Source of the DNA: Allodiplogaster sudhausi
Taxonomy: Eukaryota; Nematoda; Chromadorea; Rhabditida; Diplogasteridae
Assembly: GCA_945643635.1 (NCBI GenBank)
Contig: CALZFC010000248.1
Location: forward strand, 4,775,001-4,839,000
Direction of reading: 5' to 3'
DNA length: 64,000 nucleotides
The notes beneath the pieces were generated by a model, which was given only the letters and a program-made list of their open reading frames with translations, was not told where the DNA came from and made no database searches. Positions 12,052 through 24,181 of the stretch are shown here, in pieces. Each line of letters begins with the position of its first letter. Within the stretch, counting starts at the first letter, position 1. Position numbers and translations under genes: made by a program.

Positions 12052-13694
12052 GAAGCGAATCAATTAATGAAGCACTAAGCTATAGGGCGGAGCACGCAGA
12101 GTCCCGTCCTCCTTCACCTACACTGCCAATTATGTATTAGTGGATTCTCTCGACCCGTGTGCCTTCTTGTGTTGCCTTCGCTTCTCCCTCTCATTAGCGT
12201 ATCCATATTACATACTGGGACTAGAAGATTTCTTTTCCTTTTTCTTATAAAGCTACAATGCCCAACTGTACATGAAACAAAAGTTTGAAGTAGTAGAAAC
12301 GACACATACACTAACAGGGAAATTATTATTCAATTTTTTTCTAATATTTATATTGCAATTTTTTTATATTTCCTCAATAAAAATTCCCTCGACATTCTGC
12401 ATGCACGCTAAACACATTTCACATCCGTTGTCCATTCTCAGTTTTATGCTATTTCCATTCAGACAAATATGTACATACGTGTATATACGTGCATACAGCG
12501 TACCTTTTGGAGGATTTGCTTGCTTTACCGCATGACTATATCTATGCATGTAGTATGTACTTGCAATCTTGGAATCAATCTCATGCACCCGCAGTCTCTC
12601 TCTCTACCTCTCTTTCCCTTTTCTCTCTCTCTCTCTCTACCTCTCTTTCCCTTCTCTCTCTCTCTCTCTCTCTACCTCTCTTTCCCTTCTCTCTCTCTCT
12701 CTCTCTCTCTCTACCTCTCTTTCCCTTCTCTCTCCCCACCTCTCTTTCCCTTCTCTCTCCCCACCTCTCTTTCCCTTTTCACTATCTACCTCTCTTTCCC
12801 TACTCTCTCATTCCCTCTCTCTCTTCCTCTATTTCCTTTTCTCTCTCTCTCTGTCCCTGTTCTCTCTGATGAATCGAAATATCATTTCGTGGTTGCAGTG
12901 GTTTGCCTCTCATATCCTGGTCTCTCATTTAATAGGTGTCATGGGAAAAGAGTTCAGATGATAGGACAGTTTAGGGAGAAAGAGAAAGCGAGAGATTGAA
13001 CCATAGAGAGAGAGAGAGCGAGAGAGGAAGAGAGAATGAGAGTAAACGAGACAACAACGGCCCTGCCTCGGTTCCTCCATCGATTGCCTATGAGAGCGCA
13101 GTGCCCATTCTTCACTAGGGCATTTAGTCGTTCTTTCTCTCTTTCTCTCTGTGTGTGTCTCTCTCTCGCTCTTTCGTTTTCTCTCTATCTCTCTCTATCT
13201 CTATCTCCCACTACTCTCTGTTCAAGCCCCTTCCTACATCTCTGTCTCTACTGTTCTCTTATGTCTACTACTCCCTTCACGTTGTCCTCAACTGAGATTT
13301 ACTGCGCATCATACTTTTAACCTGGATATCCTGATGGGTTATAAGAAGCAACATAATTCTTTCGGCTCTCTCTCCCCCCTTTCTCGCAATTTATATTTAC
13401 GAACTTACCTTTCTATATCCTCTATTTCTCTCTTTCTCTCTTTCTCTATCTTGCTCTACTTCTCTCACTCTCATTCTCTCCTTCTATCGTTCTCTATTTC
13501 TCTCTTTCTTTATCTTGATCTCCTTCTCTCACTCTCTTTCTCTCCTTCTATCTTTCTCTCTTTCTCTCACTCTCTATCTCTCTCGAAACACTGTTATGAA
13601 CTCATGCCAGTTAAGTAATTAACAATGTTTGTCGGATAGTATTGATGTCTCAACACTAGCCAAAAAGTTAAGTAAAAAAAAACCCTAAAAAAAA
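11165..13694. repeat. Intergenic microsatellite field between NOM1 and the BTB gene
   Basis: CT tracts at about 11340-11520, GA at 11655-11770 and 11897-12052, CT with TTTCCC interruptions (CTCTCTTTCCC units) at 12598-12870, and CT at 13130-13600. Unique islands at about 12055-12590 and 12880-13130 give no recognisable protein on either strand. Confidence 0.8.
11778..11827. other. Near-perfect hairpin, 22-nt arms and 6-nt loop
   Basis: The left arm TCATTTCTGTCGGCTTTGAG plus GC (11778-11799) is the reverse complement of 11806-11827, except for one position that is G-U in RNA. The loop is AGTAAG. It sits between two GA tracts. It could be a small foldback element, a structured RNA or a short hairpin precursor; no family is recognised. 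Confidence 0.6.
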
Positions 13695-14067
13695 AGTGCC
13701 CACCAACTCAAGATAGACACATTCTTTTTGATAACCTAGAAGTCATGCGCTAGAATTTATTCTTTCAATCAACGAGAGTAGACGGATATGTATGTACATA
13801 TACATGTGAACAAAGAGCGTAGCAAATGTGACTCATGGCTGCAAACACCTGCTTGGTCTTCCAGTTATTCCGAGATGTATATTGTTAATTGTTTAAAAAC
13901 ATCATTAATATAAATAACAAATGTGATTTTCATGTATCGCAACTCATAATTTACAACAACAAAACGATTTGAAAAAAAAATTTTTTTTTTTTGAATTGGA
14001 CCATGGTTTTCTGTCTTTACTTCTAGGTTATCAAAAAGAATGTGTCTATCTTGAGTTGGTGGGCACT
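13695..14067. mobile_element. MITE-like element with 49-bp perfect terminal inverted repeats
   Basis: The 49 bases at 13695-13743 (beginning AGTGCCCACCAACTCAAGAT) are the exact reverse complement of 14019-14067. The 275-bp interior is AT-rich and has no coding potential, so it must have been mobilised in trans, if it is a transposon. A target-site duplication is not evident at these boundaries. Confidence 0.8.
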
Positions 14068-14740
14068 TGTACAGGTTGAAAAAACCCGTTCTTTCTAATG
14101 GCGAAAGATATTTTCAGAAAATCGTTTGGAAATGAGCTGTAAAGTTACATTGTCGTAGTTATTGGGGATTTTTTTTGAGGTCCGAAAAAACAATTTACCA
14201 ATTATTTTTTGTATTGGTGTACAAATATAGCCTATCTGTATAGAATCGACTGGAGAACAATCGTACCTTGTTTCTAGCTCAAGTAAAAGATTCCCTGGTA
14301 GGATTGGGCTGTTTTAAATTTTGATGCGTGACAGGGTTGAGGGGTTTCAACCAGCTAAATAGCATCAGTTAGGTGTGCCAATTAAGTTTAAAACCAACTT
14401 TAGCTAGGTAAAATTGAATGCTCTTTCATATGAAGGCAAATCTATTATATTATAAAATACACATCGTGCTTCTTCATTCTCCATCTCAACATCCGCATCC
14501 TCGATGTCGTCCCTCCGCCTGCTGCGATCGATTTCTCGATCAGTTAGTCGAAGATTATTATGGTACTTATGAGGTTTATATATTTATGTATATCATAAAA
14601 ATATTCAAAGTCGAAAACATATATGATCAGTTGACCACGGGTGTTTAGTCATGATGGGAGATACTGCATGTACAAATGTTATATCATAATGGCCAATACA
14701 AATATGATGAAGAAGCATGTATGTAAATGCCGTGATGCAG

Positions 14741-16030
14741 GGACCTCTCACTTTGCGTTGCTCAATCCTACCGTATTCTCAGAGAGTCACTTTGCGTTGC
14801 TCAATCCTACCGTATTCTCAGAGAGTCACTTTGCGTTGCTCAATCCTACCGTATTCTCAGAGAGTCACTTTGCGTTGCTCAATCCTACCGTATTCTCAGG
14901 GAACGCTTCTTCGGATGTCGAGCTGAAGGTCGGCGGCGCGAGTTTCTACGTAAACAAGGGCTTCCTCGCTACGCATTCCTCCTACTTTGAGGTCGTTCAT
15001 TATAATTCATACATTTTCGCGTGCTGAACAAGAAAAGAACATGAGATTAAGTGTGTTCGTTTTCTAGGAAAATATATAGTTTCTATTAAATTAGATTTGG
15101 CGAGCACTCATATGTAGATATATGTATGTACATATATGGACAGCGAGAAAGGATCAGTATAAGATTAGTCGCGAAACATTATCTTATTATAAGGTCAGTG
15201 GCTCCAAAACAGCGGCGGAGATTACTCCTTTTGATTTTCAACGTATGTAGGCAATATCCATAATCTGTAAACCGTAAACTGCAACAAATATATGCCTTCC
15301 AGAATATGTTCTCGTCGAACTGGCGCGAGGCCTCTCAGGACAGCGTCGCACTCAAGGACATTGACCCTTTGCTGTTCAGCGAACTTCTGCGCATTCTTTA
15401 CATCGATGGCACCAAGGTTCACTTATTGCTCTCTGATTGTACGCTTTCTGTTTCTGTTTTTTTAAACTTTTTTTCTTTCTGGTTTTAAGGTTTCTGTTTC
15501 TGGTTTTGCGTTTTCCGTTTCTGGTTTGACGCTTTTTATTCCGGTTTTACGCTTTCGGTTCCTGGTCTTACGCGTTCTATTCTTCTGTTGCTGCAAGGGG
15601 AGCAACTTCTTCTTCTCCCTTGTCGTAGGCTGCGCTGTTTGCAATGATGGAGTCGAAAAGAAAATGCCATTTTGAAATCGCGCTATTTGCCTGAACATGG
15701 GTCGAGTGGGAAATTCAAATAATAAAATACGGTGGTGTGTTGCTTTGAGGTGACCAATGAGAACATTGGCGGGATGCTTCATCTCGCCGAGTACTTTGAC
15801 GTCTCACGCGTCCGTGAGATGTGCGTTACGCATCTCGAAGCCATGAAGGAACCATTGGTCAGCGGCATTCGAAAAAGTGGAAATAATGACGAAGAGTAAT
15901 CATGTGAATTTTTATTCTAAAATTAAGATTTTTATTGTTTGTATATACATACATACATATGTATGTATGTGCATATGAATATGTAGAATGGCGTTATTTT
16001 GAGTCAATAGTGGCCACTACAGTACCGCTC

Positions 16031-16066
<36 letters not shown>

Positions 16067-16875
16067 TCCGTGCAGGACCTCCAACGGCTCGTGGAGCATC
16101 TCTTCATTGCCGATCAGAACAGCTTGCGATCCACGGTCTACGTGTTGCTCGAAAATTTATGGTCGTTTGTGGCTGCGCAGGCCATTGATTTTTTTCTTGT
16201 GTTGTGTCTAAATACTACGTGTGGACTCATTCAATGCCCTATTCCCTTATGACTTCCCAAGACGCTTGGGCGGTCATGCCGGGAATTCTGTTTTATTATT
16301 ATTTAAATTTCCCGCCATCCCTCTAATTCTTGCAGCACGTCATGTCGCTGCCGCTCTTTCCGCATCTTTCGGAGAGCGCCAAGGCAGCCTTTGTCGATCG
16401 GATGCGTCGGCTGCAGCAGGCGGCGTGGTCGCGTGATCAGTCGCGACGATTCAGCGAGGTCTCCAGGACGTGTCCGGTAACAGCGTCGGAAATGGAAGTG
16501 CGCTGACGACGACGACGAATTCGGCAGGAGGAGGAAGCTACAACGGCATCGTGTACCCGTTGTCGGCTGTGCTGCCGCGGCTGCCCATGCCTTCGGCGCC
16601 TGCTCAACCTAGAGCCATGGCGCCTCCGCCGCCGCCGACCCAATCCAACCATCCGCCGCCGCCCCATATCCCGATGCCGCAGCCGCAAGCGCCGCAAATG
16701 TTCATTCCTCACGGTTCGTCTGGCAGTTTTTTTCTGCTGCTTCAATTTGACACTAAAATTTGTATCCCAATATATTTGTCTTCTCTTCTCTCTTTCGTCC
16801 AGAAATAGTACGCTATTTTCTTCTTGCACGAGAATCTCTCTCTCTCACTCTCTCTCTCTCTCTCTCCTTCTCTCG

Positions 16876-16910
<35 letters not shown>

Positions 16911-17222
16911 ATTCTCTCTCCCTCTTTCTCTCTCTCTTTCGCTCTCGTTCTCTCTCTCTATATCTCTCTGCTCTTTCTCTCTTTCTCTATCTCTCCTCTA
17001 TCTCTCGCAGCCCATCCGCCGCTGATGCGCCAAGTAAGCGGAAGCAACAACAACAATGCTGGCGGCGGCACTTCTTCAGCGCATGTGATGAATCCTCCGA
17101 CAAGCTCGACCGGCTTCAGCATCTCCTTCTACAATCCCTACAATCCACCACAGCAACAGCCGGTATTCTTCTCTTTTATTATGCTTACATTATATAAATT
17201 ATATATATTACATATATTATAC

Positions 17223-17267
<45 letters not shown>

Positions 17268-17409
17268 ATCCATATAATCATATTCGTGCACCAGCCCCAG
17301 CAGCCATCCACAAGCGGCTCCTCCTTCGCCAACTCATGTCAGCCTCTGCTAGTTTCGGTCCTTACATCAAGCGTTTTAAGCAGTCGCCGCCGAGTGATCA
17401 ATCCTAACG
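14741..17409 (+). CDS. BTB/POZ-domain protein with Pro/Gln/Asn-rich tail, 5' incomplete
   Basis: The BTB fold is spread over exons 14741-14991 (DVELKVGGASFYVNKGFLAT then HSSYFE), 15303-15416 (NMFSSNWREASQDSVALKDI, then LLFSELLRILY), 15750-15857 (NENIGGMLHLAEYFDVSRV) and 16076 to about 16168 (LVEHLFIADQNSL). The first three join in phase 0. This matches BTB proteins of nematode BATH/BTB type, typically Cullin-3 substrate adaptors. Next come about 16336 (HVMSLPLFPHLSESAKAAFV), a Pro-rich exon ending 16713, exon 17011-17162 (NPYNPPQQQP) and a last exon from 17295. The most protein-like ending is SASFGPYIKRFKQSPPSDQS, stopping at 17409. Between about 16430 and 16470 the frame changes without a good intron, so a missed splice, sequence error or frameshift is possible. 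Exons before 14741, including the start, were not found; a MATH domain is not visible. Confidence 0.72.
14746..14901 (+). repeat. In-frame 39-bp coding repeat, four copies
   Basis: Four copies encode SHFALLNPTVFSE immediately before the BTB domain. The copies are almost identical in DNA, so the expansion is recent. The length (13 codons) preserves the frame. Confidence 0.95.
15440..15582. repeat. Degenerate ~18-bp tandem repeat in a BTB-gene intron
   Basis: Diverged copies of TTTCTGGTTTTACGC-like units follow the donor at 15417. Confidence 0.7.
16829..17010. repeat. (CT)n intron of the BTB gene
   Basis: Nearly the whole intron before the exon at 17011 is CT/CTTT repeat ending in TCTCTCGCAG, so the microsatellite also serves as polypyrimidine tract. 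Confidence 0.85.
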
Positions 17410-18956
17410 ATAAGCGTTTTAAAGCCAGCTTTTCACCTTCCGCTGTGTTTTATATTTTTACTCATTTTCAAGTGTGCTCATAATTTGTATTCGACTTTAT
17501 GTATTATTGGAAATATTTCGTTCTGCACACTTTTTTGATTGTATGTTTGTAACTGGTACACAATAACATTGTTTGGTTGTCATTGGTACTTATTTATATG
17601 GATAAGAGAAATTGATTCCGTGGGAATAATTCTTTTACTAATTAATCTAGGATCGATTTTGGGACTTCTTCTCTCTTTCTAAATTCGTGAGTAGCATACG
17701 CTGAAACAAAGAAAATAGGTTGAACTTCCTGCAGTTGATCTGTCTCGCACTTGTCTTTCTCGATTTTATTTTTGCCTAGTTTTAGATTGTTCGTTTACTT
17801 ACTATTTATGATTTTGCAGTATCGTCCATTTCTGTATCGTAGTCTCAGACAATGAAATATAGCTTCGTTCTTTCTTTATACCTCACATTACGTGCTGCAT
17901 TTTTTTTACCTCTCATTTCCTCATTGGAGTGGTTTTCGAACATTTTCAGGTTGATATTCTTTTTTTACGGCGAACGACAACGGATAAAGTTTATTTTGTT
18001 TCAATTTTATGGCTCGTTTGAGAACATGCAGAGAATGAAAAATGCAAAAAAGTAAAATAAATACAAATAAAGGAAGAAAATAAGGAAAAAAATTTCTAGA
18101 AAACATACAGAGAAGAGAAGAACAAATTTTCAATTAGTAAACAAATTAAAATAAAGCCAGAAAATAAAGTAGATAATTGTTCGATTGGCTCTGTGAATTG
18201 GCCTCTGTGATTGTGAGAAGAGAAGTTTCTCGAATGAATGTACCGGTCAAGTGGGCACCACCATTCGTCTGTCTCGCAAACATTTGGGCGACCGGCTGAG
18301 AAAACTGTGTAGAGTGCGGAAGAATGAAAGAGGGAGAGAGAGAGATATGAAGAGAGAGGAGAGAGAGAGGATGGAGAGGAGAGATAGAAAGAGACTTAGT
18401 AGAGAGCGAGCGGGAGTGAGAGGCGAAGAGAGAGAGAGAGAGAGACAGAGAGAGACAGAGACAGAGACAGAGATGGAGAGGGAGTGGGTGAGCGAGAGCG
18501 AGATAAAGAGAGATGGGGAGAGAGAAAGAAGTTTCTAGAGATAGAGATGTAGAAGAGACAAGGAATGCGGTAGACGGGAACAGTATAGATCCGTGAAACA
18601 GTGGGATAATAGCCGATGAGTACACAATGAAACATGATTAGTGTAAGTGAGGCATTGGGGTGGGCGAGAGAGAGAGAGAGAGAGAGAGAGTGAGTGAGAG
18701 AGAGAGAGTGAGAGAGAGAGAGAGTGAGTGAGAGAGAGTTCGAAATATCACTGGATGAGAGGAAGCCTGAGTTGATCTCGAAGAATTAAGATTGAAAAAG
18801 TGGCAACTCCCGTGTGACAACTGTTAATGAGAAGTCAAAGGGTGCCTCGAGAGTAGAAAAGAAGAAGCCGGACAAGCGACTCAGTCATCAGCACAGTTGA
18901 ATTCTTTATTCGTATAGTAATATTCTTTCTAATTCTTAAAAAAAAAAAAACTCATT
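17410..18956. other. Intergenic stretch with GA tracts
   Basis: 3' flank of the BTB gene, then GA tracts at about 18325-18530 and 18668-18740. No exon is recognised in the unique parts. Confidence 0.6.
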
Positions 18957-19019
18957 TTGAGTCAGATTTTTTTAATCTTCTTTAAATTAAAAAAAAAATT
19001 ACAGAATCAACTCCGAATA

Positions 19020-19939
19020 ATGTCTTCTTCGTCGATGTTCCTGTTGGCCGCGCTCTGCATCGCTGCGTCATCTGCAGCCCTAGTTCAAGATTCGGCTCCT
19101 GTAGGCGACTCCACCGGTGTCCGCGTCAAGCGCCAGTGGGACTTTGGCGGCGGCGGATTTGGTGGATATCCTGGATTTGGCGGCTGCGGCGGCTGTTGTG
19201 GATGTGGCGGTTGTGGAGGTTGTGGCGGTTGCGGCTGTGGCTCGGTTCGTGATCATTTTTTGTTTTAAAGATATTGATGTGCACGAAAATTTTTTGCGTT
19301 TACTTACCTAGTACATAAATAGCTACATGCATACATATAGTTTAATGAACAAAGATTCACGATGTTTTCCTTTTGTCTGTTCAAGTACTGAAGTAGAATG
19401 ATATTCAATATTCAATATGCATTTCATGGCACTGGCACATGGCACATAATACATCATGTTTCGGCAACTGTTTAGAGCATTAAAGGAGCATGACACTCAA
19501 GCGAAATCTATATGAATTTTCGTAACCATTCTTTCGATAAATCTCGCCTTTGTGTGAGGCAGAACGGCGCCGAATTCAAGAATGAGTTTATTTATGGTTA
19601 CTTAAATAATATAAAATTATTAATTTAGCATATAAAATTTGAATGCCTCTCTAAAAAGACACGAGCTTGCAGGGAAGCTGCTGCAACAACGCCGCGTCTT
19701 CCTCAGCCGGGCAGCAGCAGTCCTCTTGCTGCAAGCAGTCCGAGATGTACTGTAAGAAGGAGTACTCCGCGTGCTCGTCTTCTTCCAACTGTGCCAACCA
19801 CAACTGCGCCAATCAGCATTCTTCGGCGTGCCAGGGATGTGGCGGGTGCGGCGGATGCGGATGCGGGGGGTACGGAGGATACGGAGGATACGGAGGATAC
19901 GGTGAATGTGGCTGCGATGGTGGCTGGTTCAGAAAGTAA
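19020..19939 (+). CDS. Secreted Gly/Cys-rich protein 1 (two exons)
   Basis: Exons 19020-19244 and 19673-19939, phase 0, 163 aa. The ATG lies 15 bases after an AAATTACAG acceptor that may be a spliced-leader site. Residues 1-20 are a signal peptide (MSSSSMFLLAALCIAASSAA), followed by a short pro-region ending VRVKR, a furin-type site. After it, QWDFGGGGFGGYPG and GCGGCCGCGG-like repeats begin the putative mature chain with Gln. Exon 2 holds SSCCKQSEMYCKKEYSACSS, further Cys, then GCGGYGGYGGYGG and ends GGWFRK. It is a close relative of the gene at 20706. The likely role is a secreted structural or defence protein; no known family is recognised and the function is open. Confidence 0.8.
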
Positions 19940-20450
19940 CCTTAAACTTCGGTGTCTAAATTAAGTGTTACTCATTTCACTCATATAATTCAATGTCTCG
20001 TATGTGGAATACGAATTCACATTATCATATGCCTTGGCTGGGAGTATGTACATATGTATGTATGTATATTATTTGTGCTGATAAATTATATCTGTAATTT
20101 CGTTTGACATCTTCGAAATCAAGATTTGCTATGGCAGTGGACATATGTACCTCTATCACCTCCGAATGTGCCAATACTTTCTCACATCTCCTTTTTTCGC
20201 AGTCTCTTTCTATTTCTCTTTCTCTTGATTCCCCTCTTTCTCTCTGTATTTTAAAAAAGAAGCTTGTGATATCTGTGAACAGACATTCTGTTGAATGCAC
20301 GTCACCAGACGGGCACACACGTTGTCAGTTTACCTGTACACTTTTTATGGAGTCCTCCCAGGCCTCCTCTGGTTGCCATTCAAACAGCGCCCGAGGCTAA
20401 AGGTAATATTGAGACAGCAAAGGTCAAGCAAGCAATGCAATGGTGAGACG
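19940..20450. other. Intergenic stretch between the two Gly/Cys-rich genes
   Basis: 3' flank of the first gene, with an ATGTATGTAT run near 20045 and a short CT-rich part near 20205-20240. No exon is recognised. Confidence 0.5.
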
Positions 20451-20451
20451 G

Positions 20452-20459
20452 TATAAAAG
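20452..20459 (+). promoter_or_regulatory. TATA box of Gly/Cys-rich gene 2
   Basis: TATAAAAG lies 247 bases before the ATG at 20706. A 5' UTR intron probably intervenes, because the sequence before the ATG ends TTCTTGAG|TGAACA. Confidence 0.75.
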
Positions 20460-20705
20460 GTGCGGCGCCGACTTGCTCTCACCACAGCCTACCAGTCATT
20501 TCAGCTAATTCTACTTTACTTTCATTTCTCGAATACTAAATATTATTTATTTCTGTAATTTCTTTTACATATTTTTCTTTATACTTCACGACTTGTTCTC
20601 GTCGGCAGTGGGTTTGTGGAAAATGCATGACATAACACGTCTATATTAAGGCTCTAAGTATTCATTTTGATTTTTTGGTGAATCCTTATCCTTCTTGAGT
20701 GAACA

Positions 20706-21400
20706 ATGTCTCCTGTCTCCCTTGTTTGCCTTGCTCTCTTCGCCTTCTTGCTCGCTCCGTCGTCGGCCATGCTCTTCTCTTCGTCTTCCTCTGCCTCTGC
20801 CGAAGTCGCCAGTCCCGCACTCATTCGCGCCAAGCGCCAGTTTGGAGATTTCGGTGGCTTTGGCTTCGGTGGCGGAATGGGCGGCTGCGGCGGCGGTTGC
20901 GGTGGATGCGGATCGGTACTGACTAATTCGTGTCATATTTTGCGTATCTCTACAAAACTGCGTTATACCTTTTTAACATTACACACTAACAGTAAACAAC
21001 ATACAATTCCAAAAATAGTTTAGTTACAAAAATATATATTTATTTCTAGTTTTTTTTTTAATTTTAAAAATAAATTTTTTTACTTTCAAAAATATATTGT
21101 AATATGAATGAAGTAGTAAGTAAGATATGATGCCCTCTTCAGTGCTGCAACAATGCCGCATCATCCAACTCGGGTGCCTCTTCGGCTGCGCAGCAGTCGT
21201 CGTGCTGCAAGCAGTGCGAGTCGTACTGCAAGAAGGAGTACTCGGCATGCTCGTCCTCTTCCTCCGGCTCAAATTGTGCCGCCAACAACTGTGGCCAGCA
21301 GTCATCCAGCTGCTGCAATGGCTGCGGAGGATGCGGCTGTGGAGGCTGCGGCGGCGGCGGATTCGGTGGCTTCGGTGGATTCGGCTTCAGGAGAAAGTAG
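20706..21400 (+). CDS. Secreted Gly/Cys-rich protein 2 (two exons)
   Basis: Exons 20706-20915 and 21143-21400 (acceptor CCTCTTCAG), phase 0, 155 aa. A signal peptide (MSPVSLVCLALFAFLLAPSS) precedes a short pro-region ending IRAKR, then QFGDFGGFGFGG and a GCGG run. Exon 2 matches the paralogue at 19673: CCNNAAS, then QQSSCCKQCESYCKKEYSAC, an Asn/Gln/Cys section, a second GCGG run and the ending GFGFRRK. Both paralogues keep the KR|Q cleavage and a basic C-terminus, so these features are probably selected. The pair is a local duplication; its function is unknown, probably extracellular. Confidence 0.82.
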
Positions 21401-21639
21401 CAGCAGCAGAAGCAATTATGTCCTGCAGAGCTGATCCTTGCTCCCATGTCTGTACATATGTATATTTGACAACTCGTGCTTCCCCTTATGTATTCGTGTC
21501 CATGACTTCGGAATTGCGGATAAATAAATCTTTTATTTTTTCTTTGCTGAACACTCGAAAAGCAGAAACGAATGAATTTTAATTCGAAAATAATGCATTT
21601 AGAAATAATTAAGATATATCAAAGATAAGCGTGGCATAT

Positions 21640-21920
21640 GCTTTCTAGGTATATGACAGGAGGTATATTCATTCGCATTTATTTTGAAACAATCATCTTT
21701 TTCTCACCCCCCCCCCCTTCAATCGTTCAGAGCGATAGAGACTGTCTGGGCCTTTGGTGATGGAAAGAAATAGAAATTTCTTGAGAAGGAGAGAGAGAGA
21801 GATAAAAAGAGAGATTTATGAGAGAGATTGAAAATGGACGCTGTCGACGAGAGGGGAAAAACGAAATGGAGATAGTGAGAGTGAGATAGCACAAGCGAGC
21901 GAAAGGAAAGAGAGAGAGAA

Positions 21921-21983
<63 letters not shown>

Positions 21984-22113
21984 CTTAGAGAACGAGATAA
22001 TGGCATCACTTCAGCAAAGAACAACGTGGGAGCGGCGTGCGCAAGCACGGAAGCAAACGTGTGGAGTGGCAAACAGGAGGAGGAGAAAAAGTGCACAGCC
22101 AACTAGCCGAGCT

Positions 22114-22162
<49 letters not shown>

Positions 22163-22490
22163 CAAGACGGAGGAAAAAAACGAGAGGAAATGAGGGAGAG
22201 ATAGAAAAGAGTCGAGAGACAGATATTGAGAGACAGTCTGAATCATCGAACATGAAAAGAAGCAGCATAGAGAGATTGCGACATATGGAAGGAAAAGATG
22301 CATAAAAAGTGCAAAGAAAAAGAAGATAGCGGCGAGAGAGTTGCGAAAACAGAAATAAGAAGAGAGAGAGAGAAAGAGAAAGAGGGTGCATGAGAGAGAG
22401 AGAGAGTGAGTGATAGAAAGAGCGACACATACGGAGGCTAAACTAGGAAGTTAGTAGGCGCACTCGAGCTTGATGCGTTTGTTGTCTTAT

Positions 22491-22531
<41 letters not shown>

Positions 22532-22640
22532 ATTCCGGCTTTAGACTGTCCACTGGGCAAGAAGAGCAATAGTATAACAAATGGAGAACTGACAATGAAA
22601 GCAACACGATTAAATTCATTACCGTGACAAAAAGATCCTC

Positions 22641-22682
<42 letters not shown>

Positions 22683-22870
22683 GCCACTTCTCTCCCTCCT
22701 CTCTTATCTTCACTCCTCACTCCTCTCTTATCTTCCCTATCGCCCTCCCGTTCGATCATATCACAAAGCGCACGTCTTCCGGCTTCAACCTCTGCAAGCC
22801 GGTTCGATCAAGAAGCTCTTGATATCGCTCCCTTGAGAGGTGGGAGCGGCATCCACGGAAGATACAATCC

Positions 22871-22929
<59 letters not shown>

Positions 22930-24000
22930 GAAGAGAGAGAAAGCAAAAGAACGTGAGAGAGAAAGAGAGAGAGCGAGAGAGAGAGAGGAAGAGAGAGAGA
23001 AAGAGATAGAGAGAGAGAGAAAGAGAGAGAGAGAGAGTAAAGAAGAGAACGAGGATGGCGAAGAAGGAGAGGCACCGTACGTACAATGAGAGAAAGAAAG
23101 AGAGAAAAAGCGAGGTTTAAAATAAAATCTGGAGAAAAAGCCCGTTGGGATCATAGATTAGAAAGACAGAAGGATAACTTTTTCCTCCCCTGTTTAACGA
23201 ACGGATCACACAGGAAGGCGGTGGAAGTGCTTCAGGCGGAAAAAGAGAACGACAAGATGAGAGAGAGAGAGAGAGAGAGTAAGAAGGAGAGAAAAGTGAA
23301 AGAGAGAGCTTTCTCTCTCTTTCAAAGAGAGAGCTTTCTTTGAAAGAGAGAGCTTTCTCTCTCTTTCAAATTGAAGAAAAATAAGAGGGTTTATGTGAGC
23401 AAGAACTTCGGCAAGTCAATCCGAAACTGCTCAAAAAACTGCGCAGGCATAACAATAAAAACTATTGTTCAATCTCTCGCCGTGAAGAGAAATCGCGCGG
23501 TAAGAAGAAGTAAACAACAAACACCTTCTTGCAGATTCCGTATTCTTCTGCATGGAAGACGCATTGGGTTTTTTTTCTCGTTTTCCCTCTCTCTCTCAGT
23601 AAAAGTCCAAGTAAATACATAAAGTCTTTCCTCGTTTCTCTCTTTCTCTCTCTTTCCCTGTCTTACTCTTTTCACTCTCACGAGCGACCGGACCATACTT
23701 CACAACTCTGTTGCGAAAATGTGATGAGTGTCGGGTAAGCGATGATAGAGAAATAAGAGAGAACAAGCGAATGTTCTGATGAAGACGGAAACCTCATGGA
23801 CTACAGACACTTCGATGAAAAAGAGTGACAAGGAAGGGAATGCTCGAGTGCATCTCTTTCTCTAACTTCCCTCTTTTCTCTCCATATCTCTCTCTCTTGC
23901 TCTCTTTCTCTGCGTGTTTCTCTCTTGTTGTGTTCTCTTTCCTTCCTCTCTTTATCTCTCTCTCTCTATATATATCTCTCTCTCTCTGTCTCTCTCTCTG

Positions 24001-24031
<31 letters not shown>

Positions 24032-24050
24032 TTCGAGTGTCCAGGATGAG
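21640..24050. repeat. Intergenic microsatellite field
   Basis: A poly-C run at about 21706; GA tracts at 21789-21990, 22110-22162, 22360-22415, 22872-23040 and 23258-23370; CT at 22495-22528, 22643-22690 and 23870-24032. The segment 23305-23370 repeats GAGAGAGCTTTCTCTCTCTT as nested inverted repeats. Unique islands (for example 22700-22860, 23100-23250, 23380-23580) show no recognised gene. Confidence 0.8.
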
Positions 24051-24112
24051 ATGGAGGAAGATCCGTCGTGCCCCAAGCGAGTGCGCGGCATGGGGCGTGG
24101 CATGCCTTTTGG

Positions 24113-24119
24113 TATAAAG
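24113..24119 (+). promoter_or_regulatory. TATA box of Cys/Asn-rich precursor 1
   Basis: TATAAAG lies 69 bases before the ATG at 24182, the usual spacing in this gene family. Confidence 0.75.
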
Positions 24120-24181
24120 CCCAGCCGCCTTCTCTCAATGTCCTCAGGGCACCTGAGCCTTCTTCTTCTTCTCTTCTGCCA

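Noticed and set aside
14418..14648. Possible first exon of the BTB gene
   Set aside because: No frame joins cleanly to the exon at 14741 and no MATH or other domain is visible.
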